From Todiramphus chloris collaris (lineage: Eukaryota; Chordata; Aves; Coraciiformes; Alcedinidae): a DNA stretch of 64,000 nt. The notes under the pieces are model-generated. The model did no database searches. It saw only the letters and a list, made by a program, of their open reading frames with translations, and was not told the origin of the DNA. Each line of letters starts with the position of its first letter. Positions within the stretch are counted from its first letter, which is position 1. The position numbers were made by a program, and so were the translations under genes. Positions 52,169-64,000 of the stretch are shown piece after piece. The stretch lies in contig JANVCC010000030.1 of NCBI GenBank assembly GCA_025345505.1, positions 1,632,112 through 1,696,111 on the forward strand, in the 5' to 3' direction.

Positions 52169-55100
52169 TCAACACAATTTAACCTAAATGTATCAACTGA
52201 TTGTGATTCAGGCCATAGCTGCACATCCTGCCGTGGTACAGTATTTGGAGAGGTGATGTACCTCTAAGTGCCCTCTAAGTGCCCCCAGACAGTGGCACGA
52301 AGCTTTACACTGAGTGAATTGGTCTCCGCAAACAGCCTTGCTGCAGCAGCTGGAAACCTGCTGGTACCTGAGGAAGGCTGCACACTAACACTGCTTGGCT
52401 GCAAGAAAGGGTTTTGTTGAAGCCCCCTGGCCATAGACCTGGGTTATAAACACAGTGATGTTCTCAGCTCTTGGGTACCATGTCGTACCCATGACTGAGT
52501 CACGGGTGGTGGAGGCTGTTGTTGGTCAGTTCTAGTCTGAGGCTGAGGAGCAGAGAAACACCATTACATCTTTTGAGTAATTCCTGAGATGGCTTACATG
52601 CACATGCTCACAGAGCTGGAGATCTGTGATGTCATTAAAATTCATTAATGCTTGTTAAAGGAGACTCACAACCTGAGAACATCAATATTAAATGCTACTT
52701 GTAAAATTATGTACTGCCTTGAGCAAGAGGACCTTACCTCTACTTTAGGAGCTGTTATACAAGTGAAAGCTATCACTAGACTTATCTCTTACAAAAATTA
52801 GAGGATTTTATATAACTCAGTGTGTTTTCAGCAAAAGTTGTGAAGAAGAGACTGGGGAAGAGCGACCTGCTAAAGCAGAGACAGTTTCTAGCAGCAGATC
52901 TATAGAGGGTTAGGTATTCCCCCTCCTGACAGTTGTTTGGACCAAGTGAATTGTCTACTCTTTTTGCTACAGAACAAGGTGAAACTTCAGGACATAGACT
53001 TAATTAGGTGGAGCAGGGCAAAAAATGTAGACATAAAGGAAGTAGAAGGGGGATCCTTGACAATAGCAATTAAAGGGTTAATTGGTGTCTCTTCATGTAA
53101 GTGGTTATTGATAAGATTGTGACTTATCATCCTGATTTTAAATTATGTATGTCAAAATGTCAGTGTTAAATGACAGTGATCAGACATGAGTCTCATTCTG
53201 ATTTCTGTTCATTGGGTGATTCATCTGGTCTTCCTGTATCATTTTGCATATTTCATTTTAGTAAACAATGAGCATTATAAAATAATTTTAATAAAAATTT
53301 GTGGACATGAGAGATTTGAGAACAAGTCAAGACTAATATAATGTAAATTAACGGTCAAGTGTGGTGTTGCCCAGGACCAGACTTTATAACACTTCTAATA
53401 ATAATTGTCTATCTGTAACTTATGACTCAAAACCAACACCATGTACTTCCAGAAGTGGGAAATGTGAGCAGCTGAGAAGCAGCAGCTCTGGAAATGAGAT
53501 GAAAACTTTCTGCTCTCTATATGCACTCCATATTCAAATAGATCAGTGAGTTTAGTCAAATGTTTGATATGTATGAAAAGTAGCTAGAATCTTTTTAGCC
53601 AGACAACTAATCCCCTTTGAAACTTTGTCAGTGAATTTTTAATGTCATCTGCATCCTCACCCACTCTGCTGTATGATGAGATGGATCAACAGATTCACAT
53701 CCTTCCTAAATGTCCATCTCCTTATTCCTGCCCTTTATGTCCTGTTCTTCTTTTAGTTTCATCTCTGTTCTGTCTCTTTTCTTGTCTCCCTGCTGTCTTA
53801 GTCTTCAAAACTATTGTCATGTCTCTCTTATCAACTGCTGCTCCAATCTTCTCTGAGATTTCTTGAACAAAACTAGCAGAAACAGATAAAATCACATCTT
53901 CTGTTAACTGAAATAGTCTCTAAAGCTGAATTTACTCCATATTCATTGTCAGGGGTATGTTATTAAACACAATTATATAGAATTGCAATGCAGGAGATGT
54001 GGATTTATTCAGAAATAAATCTTATGACATTTAATGATGTACTTGTGTATTTAATTATATTGTTCATCCCCCAAAGCAGTTTTTCTTTCTACAGGTTATA
54101 AGATGTTCATTTCATGCTCATCTGTTGGCTTACCTATGATTCCTCATGTCCAAAATCAACTATACTTAAAACCAGACACCATTGTTGTAACATTGCCTGT
54201 TGCCTTGGTAATCCCATCGCATGGGTACTTCATGATTATCTGTGTTTGAGACTTGCATTGTTCACACTGTACCATCTCTGCTGTGTTTGATGACAACCAG
54301 GAAAATTTCTTCTCAGCATTGATATTTTCTTCAGAAGAGTTTTTGAAGTCAGTAACATCTACAAAATACTGTGAAATTCTGTATTAGGATCTTACTACTT
54401 TTCCTTCCCTTTCTCCCAAACTAAGTGTCACAGAAAGTGGAATCACCATTTAATTTTGAAATGTAGTTGTAGAGTTTGAAATTAAACATAATAGGGTGGG
54501 ATTGTACTGCTCATCCTGAGGTGGGTTAGAGAGATATTCTTGTAGGAGGGGATGTCTTAAGGTAGGCAGCAACCCACATTGAATGTATTTAATGCTGTAC
54601 ATGCTGTAGATGTTGAATAGCTAGCAAAATTGGTTTTCTCCCCCAAAATAGCTTCCATCACCCTAAATATGCTTATGTCAGGAATACACGGATTAAAAAA
54701 GTTATACCTGCCTATTTAAGTATGCAATTAATCTTTCAACTTTGTATAGGTACTCTGCATATGCATAGGCAAATAGACAAGTAACTGCTTGACCCAACAC
54801 TTGTGACTATACCCTCCTTTCCACACAGAGCATCCTGTGTGGTCCGAGATAAGGTGGAGGTCTTGTTTCCTGTTTAAAGGTGGCCTCATGCTCTACTCTA
54901 TACAGTTCTTTCCAGGATTACACTGAACCTGGTGGGTGCAAATTTATCATTCCAGCACTGGTAGCATAAAAAAGAGGATCTAAGAGAACCCTGTTTTGAA
55001 GTTGTAACTTTCTGGACTCTTCTGTCTCTCAGCTTTTGTTAAGACTGATGCATTCTTTCTTACAGACCTCTAGGGAAACAAAATATGGGTCTGGCAGTAT

Positions 55101-56105
55101 CCAAAATGATCTCTGTTGCTTAATTGTTATGTCACATTGCTCATGACACAGCTTACTGCAATTGAAATTATCATTAGTAGACTTTCAAATAGATTGGGTT
55201 CTCCAGATGGGCTTATGCCCCGAGTAAATTATTTTGGATGTATATAGTGTAAGCAAAAGTAGTCACTGAACTTAATCTGAGGGAGAAAAAGAAGGATATG
55301 AATGAGGCTCCTAATTTGTACAAATGATAGCAGTAGCCTTTTGTGACTCATAACAAAATGAGTTATGACTTCAGGAATTGACTAAAAGCTGTGGCTCAGT
55401 CCCAGAGATTTAAGTTTTCCCATCTCTGCATTTCCTTACATCAGGCTGTCTTTAACCTTTCAGTATAGCAATGGAAGAGTAAATTGTGAAATTCAGAACG
55501 GAATGTACTTAATGATATATTGACCTGTGATCTCTGGGATGGAAGAAAAATTAGGTAAAATATTACTTTATGTGGGGTTTTTTTTTTTCCTTGAGAAGTG
55601 GCAAAAAACCAAACCCCTCTTTAAATTGTTTGATTTATTTCCTTTTGGTAATACACCCAGTATTAAATGAAATAAATAATTTGACCAATTCTGATCAAAA
55701 GTAAATGCTAATGTGGAATGATTTTGACTTACATTTGGAAAGTGCAGCATTCAATATCTACTCAGCTTTTTGTTTTGTTAGGCAAGATTGAGTAAACAGT
55801 TTATTTCTATATTTAAAATATAATTTTACATATAACTATTTTTCTATTTGGAACTTTACAACTGTATTTTGCAACTTTATTTTTCTATTCACAATTTGAA
55901 AAAGTATCAGACATAAATGGAGTTTTCACACTGGCAAAGCTACTTACAGCTTTTTATTAAGAGATTTTAAAAGTCTATAAAAACACGCTATATCCTTTTA
56001 CAAATATTTTATTTTACTCAAGAAAATACAAGGAACACTTAAATTGAGAGTACCAACAGAGGATAAACCTAGAAGAAAAGAGAGGTATTGAACAGGATTG
56101 TTATG
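52169..56105. other. Gene-free sequence, partly GC-richer
   Basis: No gene recognised. The first 400 bases (about 52230-52560) are richer in GC than their surroundings and contain a perfect 11-bp tandem pair at 52261-52282, which may mark an old unrecognised repeat. A short frame ending in a stop after an acceptor-like site lies at 52831-52914 (see findings). The remainder is plain AT-rich sequence. Confidence 0.5.
52261..52282 (+). repeat. 11-bp tandem duplication
   Basis: CCTCTAAGTGC occurs twice head to tail without mismatch. It is most likely a local slippage event. Confidence 0.85.
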
Positions 56106-56110
56106 GTAGT
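56106..56110 (+). repeat. Left target-site duplication (GTAGT) of the plus-strand LTR
   Basis: GTAGT directly precedes the LTR and is repeated exactly at 56582-56586. Confidence 0.88.
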
Positions 56111-56201
56111 TGTCTTGGGTTGGGTTCAGGTTAATTACCACCAGCACCTGCTGGCCCAAGCAGTTGGGAGGAGCCACAGCTGGGATAAACAACTGAACCA
56201 G

Positions 56202-56206
56202 CCAAT
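56202..56206 (+). promoter_or_regulatory. CCAAT box of the plus-strand LTR
   Basis: CCAAT about 35 bases upstream of the TATA box in U3, in the usual order for an LTR promoter. Confidence 0.5.
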
Positions 56207-56238
56207 AGGATCTCTGATGCCATACTGAGTCATGCCCC

Positions 56239-56247
56239 TATATAAGG
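56239..56247 (+). promoter_or_regulatory. TATA box of the plus-strand LTR
   Basis: TATATAAGG about 130 bases into the LTR, followed by GGAGGGCTGG. A matching TATA then GA-rich arrangement is seen in the minus-strand LTR at 25.4-25.9 kb. Confidence 0.7.
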
Positions 56248-56581
56248 GGAGGGCTGGCTGTGCCTCTTTTCAGCTTGTTTTGGTCTGTGGCTTCAGCTTT
56301 CAGCTGGAGTAGGGAAAGCTGCATCTCGGGTACAGGTAGAGCTTTGTGGTTTCTATCACTTGCTTTGGATATTATTTCCTTAGTATTATTGTCATTACTG
56401 TTTCCTTCTCTTTTTTTGTGTTGCTCTGTTAAACTGCCCTTACCTCAATTCGTGGGGTCTCACATTTTTCTCCTCCTGGTTCTCCTTCCCATCCCCCAGG
56501 AGGGGGCGTGGAGGGATGGGGACAAGCAGTGTGTGAGTGACTGTGGGGTATTTGGTTGATGGCAGATGTTTAATCACAACA

Positions 56582-56586
56582 GTAGT
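56582..56586 (+). repeat. Right target-site duplication (GTAGT) of the plus-strand LTR
   Basis: Exact copy of 56106-56110 directly after the CA end. Confidence 0.88.
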
Positions 56587-59500
56587 ATATCAGGTTAACA
56601 AGATTTCTTTTTCAACAACAGAACATGGAATGACCAATAAAACCCAAAACCTTAAAGAAAAGATGTTTTTTCAAGAAACGCTGTAACAAAAAACATGTTA
56701 AAGCTTTTGACAGTGAATTACAATACTATTTGATGAACTATTTTCAGAATAGCATTTTCTAGGATGATCACAAATGAACAAAGGAGTGCAGGAGGAGCAC
56801 AGTGACACACTGGTATTTTAGAGAGGGGCTGCTGCTACTTAATATATTTTCTGATGACATCTTTGCCATTGAGAGACTGCAACATACTCCAACATTATCT
56901 TAGTAGGGAAGTGTGCTTGTGTGATTTAATGGGTCTCTTGGCTGTCCCATCTGTACTTAGCAGATTAGGACTATATGGTAATCACAGATATTTTGAATGT
57001 GAAATAACAGAGGAAACTATCCAGATAGGGGGTTAAATATTTTGCTTTCTTCCTCTTCAAAAAGTCTATGTTCTTCTTCTAACTCTTTCCATAATCCTTT
57101 GCTTCCCCATGTTGATCATTTAGCACATTTATGATGTTAGGAAGGTAATATCCAACATCACTCAACCAGAAAAGTTTAGACTGGATTAGTGACAACTTCC
57201 TCTCCAAGGAGATCTAGGTCAGTCTTTCTGTCACAAGGTATATGTAGTCAAAGTCCATCTGACCTTTTTGTAAATATTTTTTGTAATGCTTTTCAATGAA
57301 AAGAAAATCTTTATGGCAGGTAAATTTATACATGGTATATCACAGTCATGAAAGAACATGGAGAACTCAGTCCCTCTGAGAAGCTCAGTACTTTTCCCCT
57401 TCTCTGCTTGTTGAAGAAATAGTCAACTTCTGATTCTCCAAATCCTTTCCAACTTTCTGAAAGTAAATCTCTGATTTCTGATGTGTCTTGGTGAAGACAT
57501 CAGGGTACAGCTTTTATGACTATAGGAAGCATCTTGTGAATCTCAGACACAATGTATGCAAGAGCATGTGAGAAGAGCCAGTGCATTGATCAACAACATA
57601 GCCAGTGCTTTATGTACATAATAAAGTAAAACCTCCCTTCAGAAGTTGCTGTGTATCATGTAACATGCAAAGCCATGTGCAGTTGTGGGCTAGCTGTGCA
57701 ATTCATCCCATGAACTCTGCTTTGGAAAGGAATTCTATCTTTTCTGTCCTCTGTTCATGCCATGGATACCTTATTCTTTCAGCCATAAGTAATGAAGAAT
57801 ATTCAACCCATCTTAACCTTCTACCTTTGACAACTTAAGACTATTAAGATGTGGGTAAGGCTGTCAGCTCATTGTGAGTATTTGCAATTTTTTTAATCTC
57901 AGCTGCCGTAACTTTCCTTATCAGCTTTAATTTAAGACAGGGTTTATTCATTCTTTGTTTCACTCTGGAAGAGGTACAGTGTTATGTCCCACTTCAGGAA
58001 AAAAATCTAGACAGGTGAATACTCTGTACGTTAGCAATGGCTGTGTGGGGAAAAAACATTTAGTCCCTTTTTTTCCCTTCCTGTAAGCAAAATATGCAAA
58101 ACAAAGTAAATAGTCATCAAATTTAAATGTATGTTAATTTGAGTTATAACCATCAAACAAACAAGCAGTTCTTTCCTCTTGCTGATTGAAATAATTGATT
58201 TAGCTAAAATGCTTATTCACAGTTAAGTGGTGGTTGCTACTGGATGTTCAGTTCAATTATGGCCCTAAAGCAGGATTCCAAGAGATAAAGTGAACTGGGT
58301 TTAATAGGTCACTGTTTTCATCCCTCCCTCGCCTCATCATGATATCAAGAGAACTGAGGCACTGTTTAATACATTTTATTTTGATTAAGGTTTATGTTTG
58401 GAAATTTTGAGCAGCTCCTTTCTCGAAGGCTAGGGCTTTGCATTTTTTAATGAGCTCAGGGAAAAAACCCTGAAACCTGTGCCTACAACTGTTGTAGATT
58501 TATCTAATACGTGAATTTTATATGCTTTGATTCCTTTTTCAGAGCCAGGTTTCACATGTGGTGATCTTTATCTCCTGTCTCCGACATATTTTACAACTAA
58601 GTAGGAAAATGTAGCCTTGTGCTAAGAGTCATTTCAGAAGTCAACACTTTGTGCCAGTGGAAAGGTGTGTATCCTCCAGACATGAGGTTTGTTTGGGTTG
58701 GTGTTTTGGCCCCCAGTAGAATTATCTATGTTGAACAGATCAAAGGGTAGAGACTGAGCAAAGAGATTCTGCTATTGAGCAACTGATGGATGGCTTCATT
58801 CGCCTACCAAAAAAAAGGAGTCCTTCAGAGAGCAGGGCAGGGAAATCATTCCAGTACAGTGTGAAAATCTGACAGCATTATGGAATGAATGGCCCTTTTA
58901 CAGTCATGGGATCTAAAATAAAACCTACAGCTGTGCAGCCAGGAACTTCTCTGTATAGCAGCAAGAAACACAGGACAATTCAGGGCACTGTTCCACACCA
59001 GGCTTAATCCAGTCTCCAGTTAGACTCTCACCCATATATCTGTCCTCCAAATAAATTACTTTCCCATCAGATGAGTGAGTCATATTCCAGCAACACAGTG
59101 AATTACTAAATCTAATATGAGGAAAGGGCGAGGAACACATCAATAGAGTTAAAGGGGTAAAGGAGACAGAATTAAACCATCACTTTTGGCAGCGACACAC
59201 AGTTTGATGAAATTAAGCACAACATGAAACTGTGACTCCAGAGAGCTTGGGTGAATTGGAGATATGTTAGAAAAAAATAATTTGAAGTCCCTTGATATGA
59301 GGAGTAGTACACTGTTGGCTTGAGGTATTTCTACCAAGGAGAGAAACATTTTACAATGATTTTGTGAAGAATTAAGTCTCTGGGAAAAATAAGAATTTAC
59401 CTATGTCAGGCTAGAACTTTCATTTTTCCAGTCAGATTTTTACAAGCACCTGACTTGTTCAAGTAGTTTACCTCTCATTTCCTGTCAGTGTAGGCAAACC

Positions 59501-62500
59501 CTGGCATACACCTGCAACAGCTGTTTCTGAATTTTCACAAACGAAGTTTATTCGTGATGACTGTTAACTCAGTTCTAAATAAGCTGAAGCACCATGTCAT
59601 GTGTTATTTAATGTCCTGTCTGCAGTCCTTCTCTTCCTCTTCCTCATTCATTGCTTTTTTCTGCAATTCTTGCTCTGACAGACGTCATTGTTTGATTCTT
59701 GTGCCATCTCTTTTTTCATGGCACTGTAGGGTAGCAAGGTTCTTTATAATTCAGGTTTTTTTCCTGCGGAGGGACACTGCAATCCATTTGAGGCTCACAT
59801 CCATCTGGTGTGGCACATGCAGTATCTGACATTGGGGCAGGTTTATAATTAGAGCACTGAGAGCAATTAGCATTTGAATTAAAGCTACCTGTGGATAACA
59901 ACAGGTGATTACCCTATTTAACAGCTGTTAAGTGGTGTTATTTGCCAGCTATAGACCACAGACTGAGTGAATTGTATGCATACAAATGGGAGTTAGCATG
60001 CATACAAACGAACGCCATTAATTCAATAATATTTTTTTAAATTGCAATTGTGATATGTAGAAGTTGGTTCAAAACAGGTAACTGGTAGCAAAATAAAGGG
60101 GTATGGCAATGTTTTTGAACGCAGGACAGCAACATCGTAAAGGTTAAAAAACTGTTATGTTTTGGCAGTCGGTGTTTTGTTCTAGAAGCAGGAAAACAAA
60201 ACTTGCTATTTACACTGATCCAGCTTCTGGCAAAAAAAAAGAAAATAGTAAGAAACCAAAGTACTTAAGATTATTTTCTCCTTCTGTTTTATCTCTGCGT
60301 TTCCAACAAGGCTTAATCAACCTCAGTGTTCTTTGGGAAGTACAACGATGTTCCTGCTGTACGTGCCTATTTGCCTCCTCGCGTACGTGGGAGAAGCTGC
60401 TTTGCTAACTCGCTCCCTTCTGTGCTGGGGGCGGATGAATGTCTTTTTTGAACATTTGCTTAGCATATGGTTGTGCAACATCCTCTTAAATCCATGTGGG
60501 GTCTGTACCAGAGTTCTGCTTCACGTATTGCTGCAGAATATCTTACTGAGTCTGGCTGCACCTTTTTCAGTAGGCGGTCTCTTTTGCTGGAAAGTTTTTC
60601 CTCTGAACTTCTTCTCCAAGGGCATGGATTTTCAGTGACCTTTTTAAAGACCTCCCAAGGCATATGAAGAGAATCTATCCTCTGAGAAAGGCTGATTGGA
60701 TTTCTGCTTTAAGTATTTGCTTGCACTCTAAAAACTAAATTATTTTATCCGTCATGATTGGTCTCATTGCTGCTCCAGAGCTGCCTGAGTTTTGTGCAAG
60801 TGCAGCTATCAAAAATTACAACATGAACTTAACTTTTTCCCTGTGGCATAATTATCCATTCAGTTAAAAAGCTCCCATGATTTGTGCATTTGTTCCTTTT
60901 TATTGAATTGGTATGAATAGAGACATCTAATTTATATAGATACAGATGTAGATATTCAGTGCCCACCTCCAGAGCACTGGAACTACAGCTTAGAAGGGAC
61001 GGCTGTTGATTTTTATTAATGAGAGATGCCAGATTAAAACATTTACTGTACAGGATATTTGAATGCAAATTAAATATCAGTTAACCTCCTGATGGTAGCC
61101 AATTCTATGCTACATCCAGCCGGAGTATTAGTATACTGACAGTCTTAGTTAACTGGAATTTGATGTGGGTCGGAACTGAATCTATCTGCTATTAAAAGCC
61201 TCATGCTGACTTGAAGTGTAAGTTAAAAGACCATACCCCTCAGTCCTAGTTACATTGCAGAAGGCTTAAACTGTTCACAAATAAGCCCTGTGCCAGTTAT
61301 TTGAAGGAAGTTCAGTAAGGGTTGGATATATAAACACCTTCAAGTGTGTCTTTTCTGTAGGATTACCCAGGGATCAGTATCTCAGCAATGGTGACAATCA
61401 CTTATCCTTCTCCCCTGACTCTTCTCCCCCTGCCAGAGACAATGCTGTATTTCTGGGCAGGCTCTCTTTACACAGTAGAATATACATGGCTCATCTTTTC
61501 TTTATTCTTTTGATGTCAAGCAGGAAATTATATATTCTTTGTACATAGTTTCTTGTCACAGGTACCTTGAAAGCTTGCAGAAATTTGCTGCCAAACAACC
61601 AGTATTTTCTAAAGCCAGCAGTCCTAAAATAGTGTGGAAGTCTACACTGGTACAGGTCCCTGCTCAGAATGTCCTAAGCTTTTGTGCTAGCCAAGCTTAA
61701 ATAGCTTGCTTTATTTTAAAACTGTGGGATACTTACCACTGTGTGTGCAGTATCTTTGCTATTAGCAGCGGAACATCTTGATTTGTTTCAAGATGATTGT
61801 GATAAGCAATGTGTATCTCTTTTGCTTCTCATGTTAAGTGATGGGTATCTTTGATGAACAGGAGATCTTCTGGCGTAGGGAGAACAGTACTGTAATGAAA
61901 AGAGGTACAAGACATGTTGGCCCCATACCTGAAAAAGAGAAGGCCCAGGAAAGCATCCCTAAAGCAGCTGTCCATGGAGAGCACACGGCAGTGCCTCCCC
62001 ATGGCACAGTGAGATCAGCTGAATTCCTCTCGTCTTTCTGATGCCACCTTCTCGCTAATTTGTATCTGATAGAATTATTTCACACAATATAAGTCCAAAT
62101 ATGCCTATGTAAAAATAGCCATCAAAAGTAAAAATAAAATTTAAAGCATGTGCCTTTTTTTTAATTACAAAGGAGTTTAAAGTGCAGAGAGGATAATGTT
62201 ATGTTCTTGACCAATGACAGGCGTTAGTTTCAGTATCTGATCAATCACAGTGTCTGAAGTGAGAATTTGATGTTTCAGTGTAGACCTAAAACTGTTCTCA
62301 AAGTCATGAGACAAAACAACTTTCAAATTCTCTTTGCTATACAGCAAAATCATTTGAAATCTTTTTTAAGGGTACAGGATTTGAACAGTGCAACTGATAA
62401 AATACAATCTTTGCAAGTGCTATTATGTAATCCATGTATCTGTACGATCTGCAAATATACCACATTAATTCATAAAGTTAGTTGTTAATTAAGACATTCA

Positions 62501-64000
62501 GCTGCAAAGGAAATTATAGTATGTTATAAATATTTTGATTTGCTCTCTGGTAATGACGTACCAATCCATCATGACCAAAGTACAGAAAATGCAAATGCAT
62601 ATTAACTAACATATTACGAATGCATGAAAGAAATATGACAGTTGTGGTACTTTACTGAAGCCACAAATATTTTTTATTATTATTATGGCTAAAAAACCTA
62701 ATAAATAAAGGATGAAAGAAACTTCATGTAATTAAGCTACTGCATTGTAATGCTAGCAGTATTGATAGAACAGCTATTTAACAACTTTGTAATGAATGTT
62801 CAATTGCCACAGGTTTGCAAGGTGTTACGTAGTGGTTTAATACATTATTTCTTTTTTTATTGTTGTTTTCAAACACTGCTTAATATCAGTCAAGTTTGTG
62901 TTCAGTTGTTTTCAGTCTTTTACCGAAAATAAGAATGATACAACATAGGTTTTCATTATTTAAAACTTACCATCCTGATCACTTTAAAAAGTGAGTACAA
63001 TAAATCTTAAGCCACGGTTTCTTTCATAATGCTTATAATAAATAACACTTGCAATAAATAAACTAAACTTTATTAGTCAATAATAAAGGAAATGCATCTG
63101 GCTGAGAAGGATTGTGTTCCTTTCAGAATAGAGACACGTTCTTCAACGTTCAGATGCCCAGGGGTAATATTTAATTAAACCACTCAGTTATAAATTCATG
63201 CAGACTTTTCTTCATCATAATAAAACCCATAGTAGAAAATACCTCAGAAATTATCCTTTCTCAGACACCAGCTAATATTAAATTACCAATTGTTTAATCA
63301 GAAAACCTTTGTAAACAGAGATGGTTAAGAGCTCTGTTGGCTCTTGGAATTTCTTTTATGTTAATTTGCTGCTGGTCTGTGTTATCAGAGACTTCTCAAA
63401 CGAGTCCTCATCTTTTCCACACTTACGGATTAGTTCTAGATAGACTTGAGTGCTCAAGTGACATCTTCACTACCAGTCCTTTCTTGATGCTCATACTGGA
63501 TGTGACCATCAATGAAAATCTTTGCCAAAGAGCACAAACTGTGGATGTAAACCAACTATGAAACAGCCATGACTTGGCCACTTAGTATATTTCTGACATA
63601 CAGAACTACACCAAAGTCTTTGCTATCATTTATAACTAACTTTTGAATAGTGTGAGCTAGTCACAGTTACATATTTATAGTAGGTTTATATGGGAATGAG
63701 GTGGATGGAAAGAGAAGATCTCTCTCCAGCTATTACTTTTCTGATCTGCTTGGCGTTGACTGTTTAAATTGTAATCCAAACTGGGCAAAGTGTGCTTGGT
63801 ATTCCCTGCTGAAACCTCCTAGAATCCTTAAACCATCAGTGTTTGTGGTTCACTGACTACCTGAATGAATTGTATTCAACTGATTTGGCACATCTTCAAA
63901 GGAACAGATGGTTCCATCTTTACTGCAAAAACAGTAACTGCAGCAACAACAAAATAATCTGTGGTTCTGCCTGAAAACTCTTTAAATATAAGGGAGAGTT
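56587..64000. other. Gene-free AT-rich sequence
   Basis: No gene, RNA gene or transposon recognised in the last 7.4 kb. There is a short TTA repeat at about 62674-62685 and a direct repeat of GCATACAAA near 59980-60010. Open frames are short. One minus-strand frame (59716-59901) is cysteine-rich but matches no known protein pattern. Confidence 0.55.

Larger units (their letters stand above)
56111..56581 (+). mobile_element. Solo LTR, avian ERVL-type
   Basis: The 471-bp element begins TGTCTTGGGT and ends AATCACAACA. A CCAAT box (56202-56206) and a TATA box (TATATAAGG, 56239-56247) mark the core promoter. A degenerate polyadenylation region (CTGTTAAACTG around 56426) and a U5 with a C/T-rich stretch and a GGAGGGGGCG block follow. 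Perfect 5-bp duplications flank it, which fits an ERVL-type integration and fixes both ends. No internal retroviral genes are present. Its sequence is only loosely similar to the LTR at 25394-25864, and the TATA box sits about 75 bases nearer to the 5' end, so the equal length of the two is probably coincidence. Confidence 0.9.

Noticed and set aside
56260..56559. A 99-codon hydrophobic frame
   Set aside because: It falls wholly inside the plus-strand LTR. The hydrophobic look comes from its T-rich sequence.
59716..59901. Cysteine-rich minus-strand frame of 61 codons
   Set aside because: No signal peptide, cysteine spacing or splice context that matches a known family; compatible with chance.
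1..64000. CRISPR arrays, operons, tRNA or rRNA genes, replication origins, or a novel multi-gene system
   Set aside because: No regularly spaced repeats, no closely packed genes, and no cloverleaf or rRNA sequence was recognised. The transposon content shows a vertebrate genome, where such bacterial features are not expected.

Overview
The window looks like gene-free nuclear DNA from a bird. It is AT-rich and full of stop codons in all frames. Its only strongly recognisable content is transposon debris of avian type: CR1 LINEs, including two copies that end in the ATTCTATG tail and one CR1-like copy with a different tail, plus three long terminal repeats whose U3 sequences resemble avian ERVL-type LTRs. 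I saw no SINEs, L1, IS elements, operons, ribosome binding sites, CRISPR arrays, tRNA or rRNA. The assignment to birds rests on my recognition of the repeat families and not on any host gene; I cannot name the species.

Layout. Positions 1-317 are unassigned. A nearly ORF2-complete but dead CR1 lies at about 318-3124 on the plus strand. It runs from the endonuclease through the reverse transcriptase to the natural stop and a 3' pentanucleotide tail. A short 3' end of a second CR1 follows on the minus strand (3641-3698). A 781-bp solo LTR sits at 12595-13375 (plus). A 471-bp solo LTR lies at 25394-25864 (minus) between perfect 5-bp target duplications. Two 5'-truncated CR1 copies from different subfamilies lie 944 bp apart at 39088-39837 and 40782-41371 (both plus). 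A decayed CR1 fragment is at 51763-52168 (minus). A third solo LTR, also 471 bp, lies at 56111-56581 (plus) with its own perfect 5-bp target duplication. The rest, roughly nine tenths of the window, is unique-looking AT-rich sequence with homopolymer tracts, a TATC microsatellite, a TA repeat and a few hairpins.

No host gene can be supported. A few short stretches have an open frame between plausible splice signals (best case 38494-38615), and one minus-strand open frame reads like protein (13920-14256). I recognise none of them, and by-eye exon spotting gives many false positives in 64 kb. They are reported as findings, not as genes. The window is best read as part of a gene desert or a long intron.

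No interacting set of genes is present. The prompt suggests an undescribed system; I found nothing that supports one. The most useful observations are the unusual tail of the long CR1, the family relationship and exact boundaries of the LTRs, the inverted repeats near 20.05 kb and 27.68 kb, and the unproven exon candidates.
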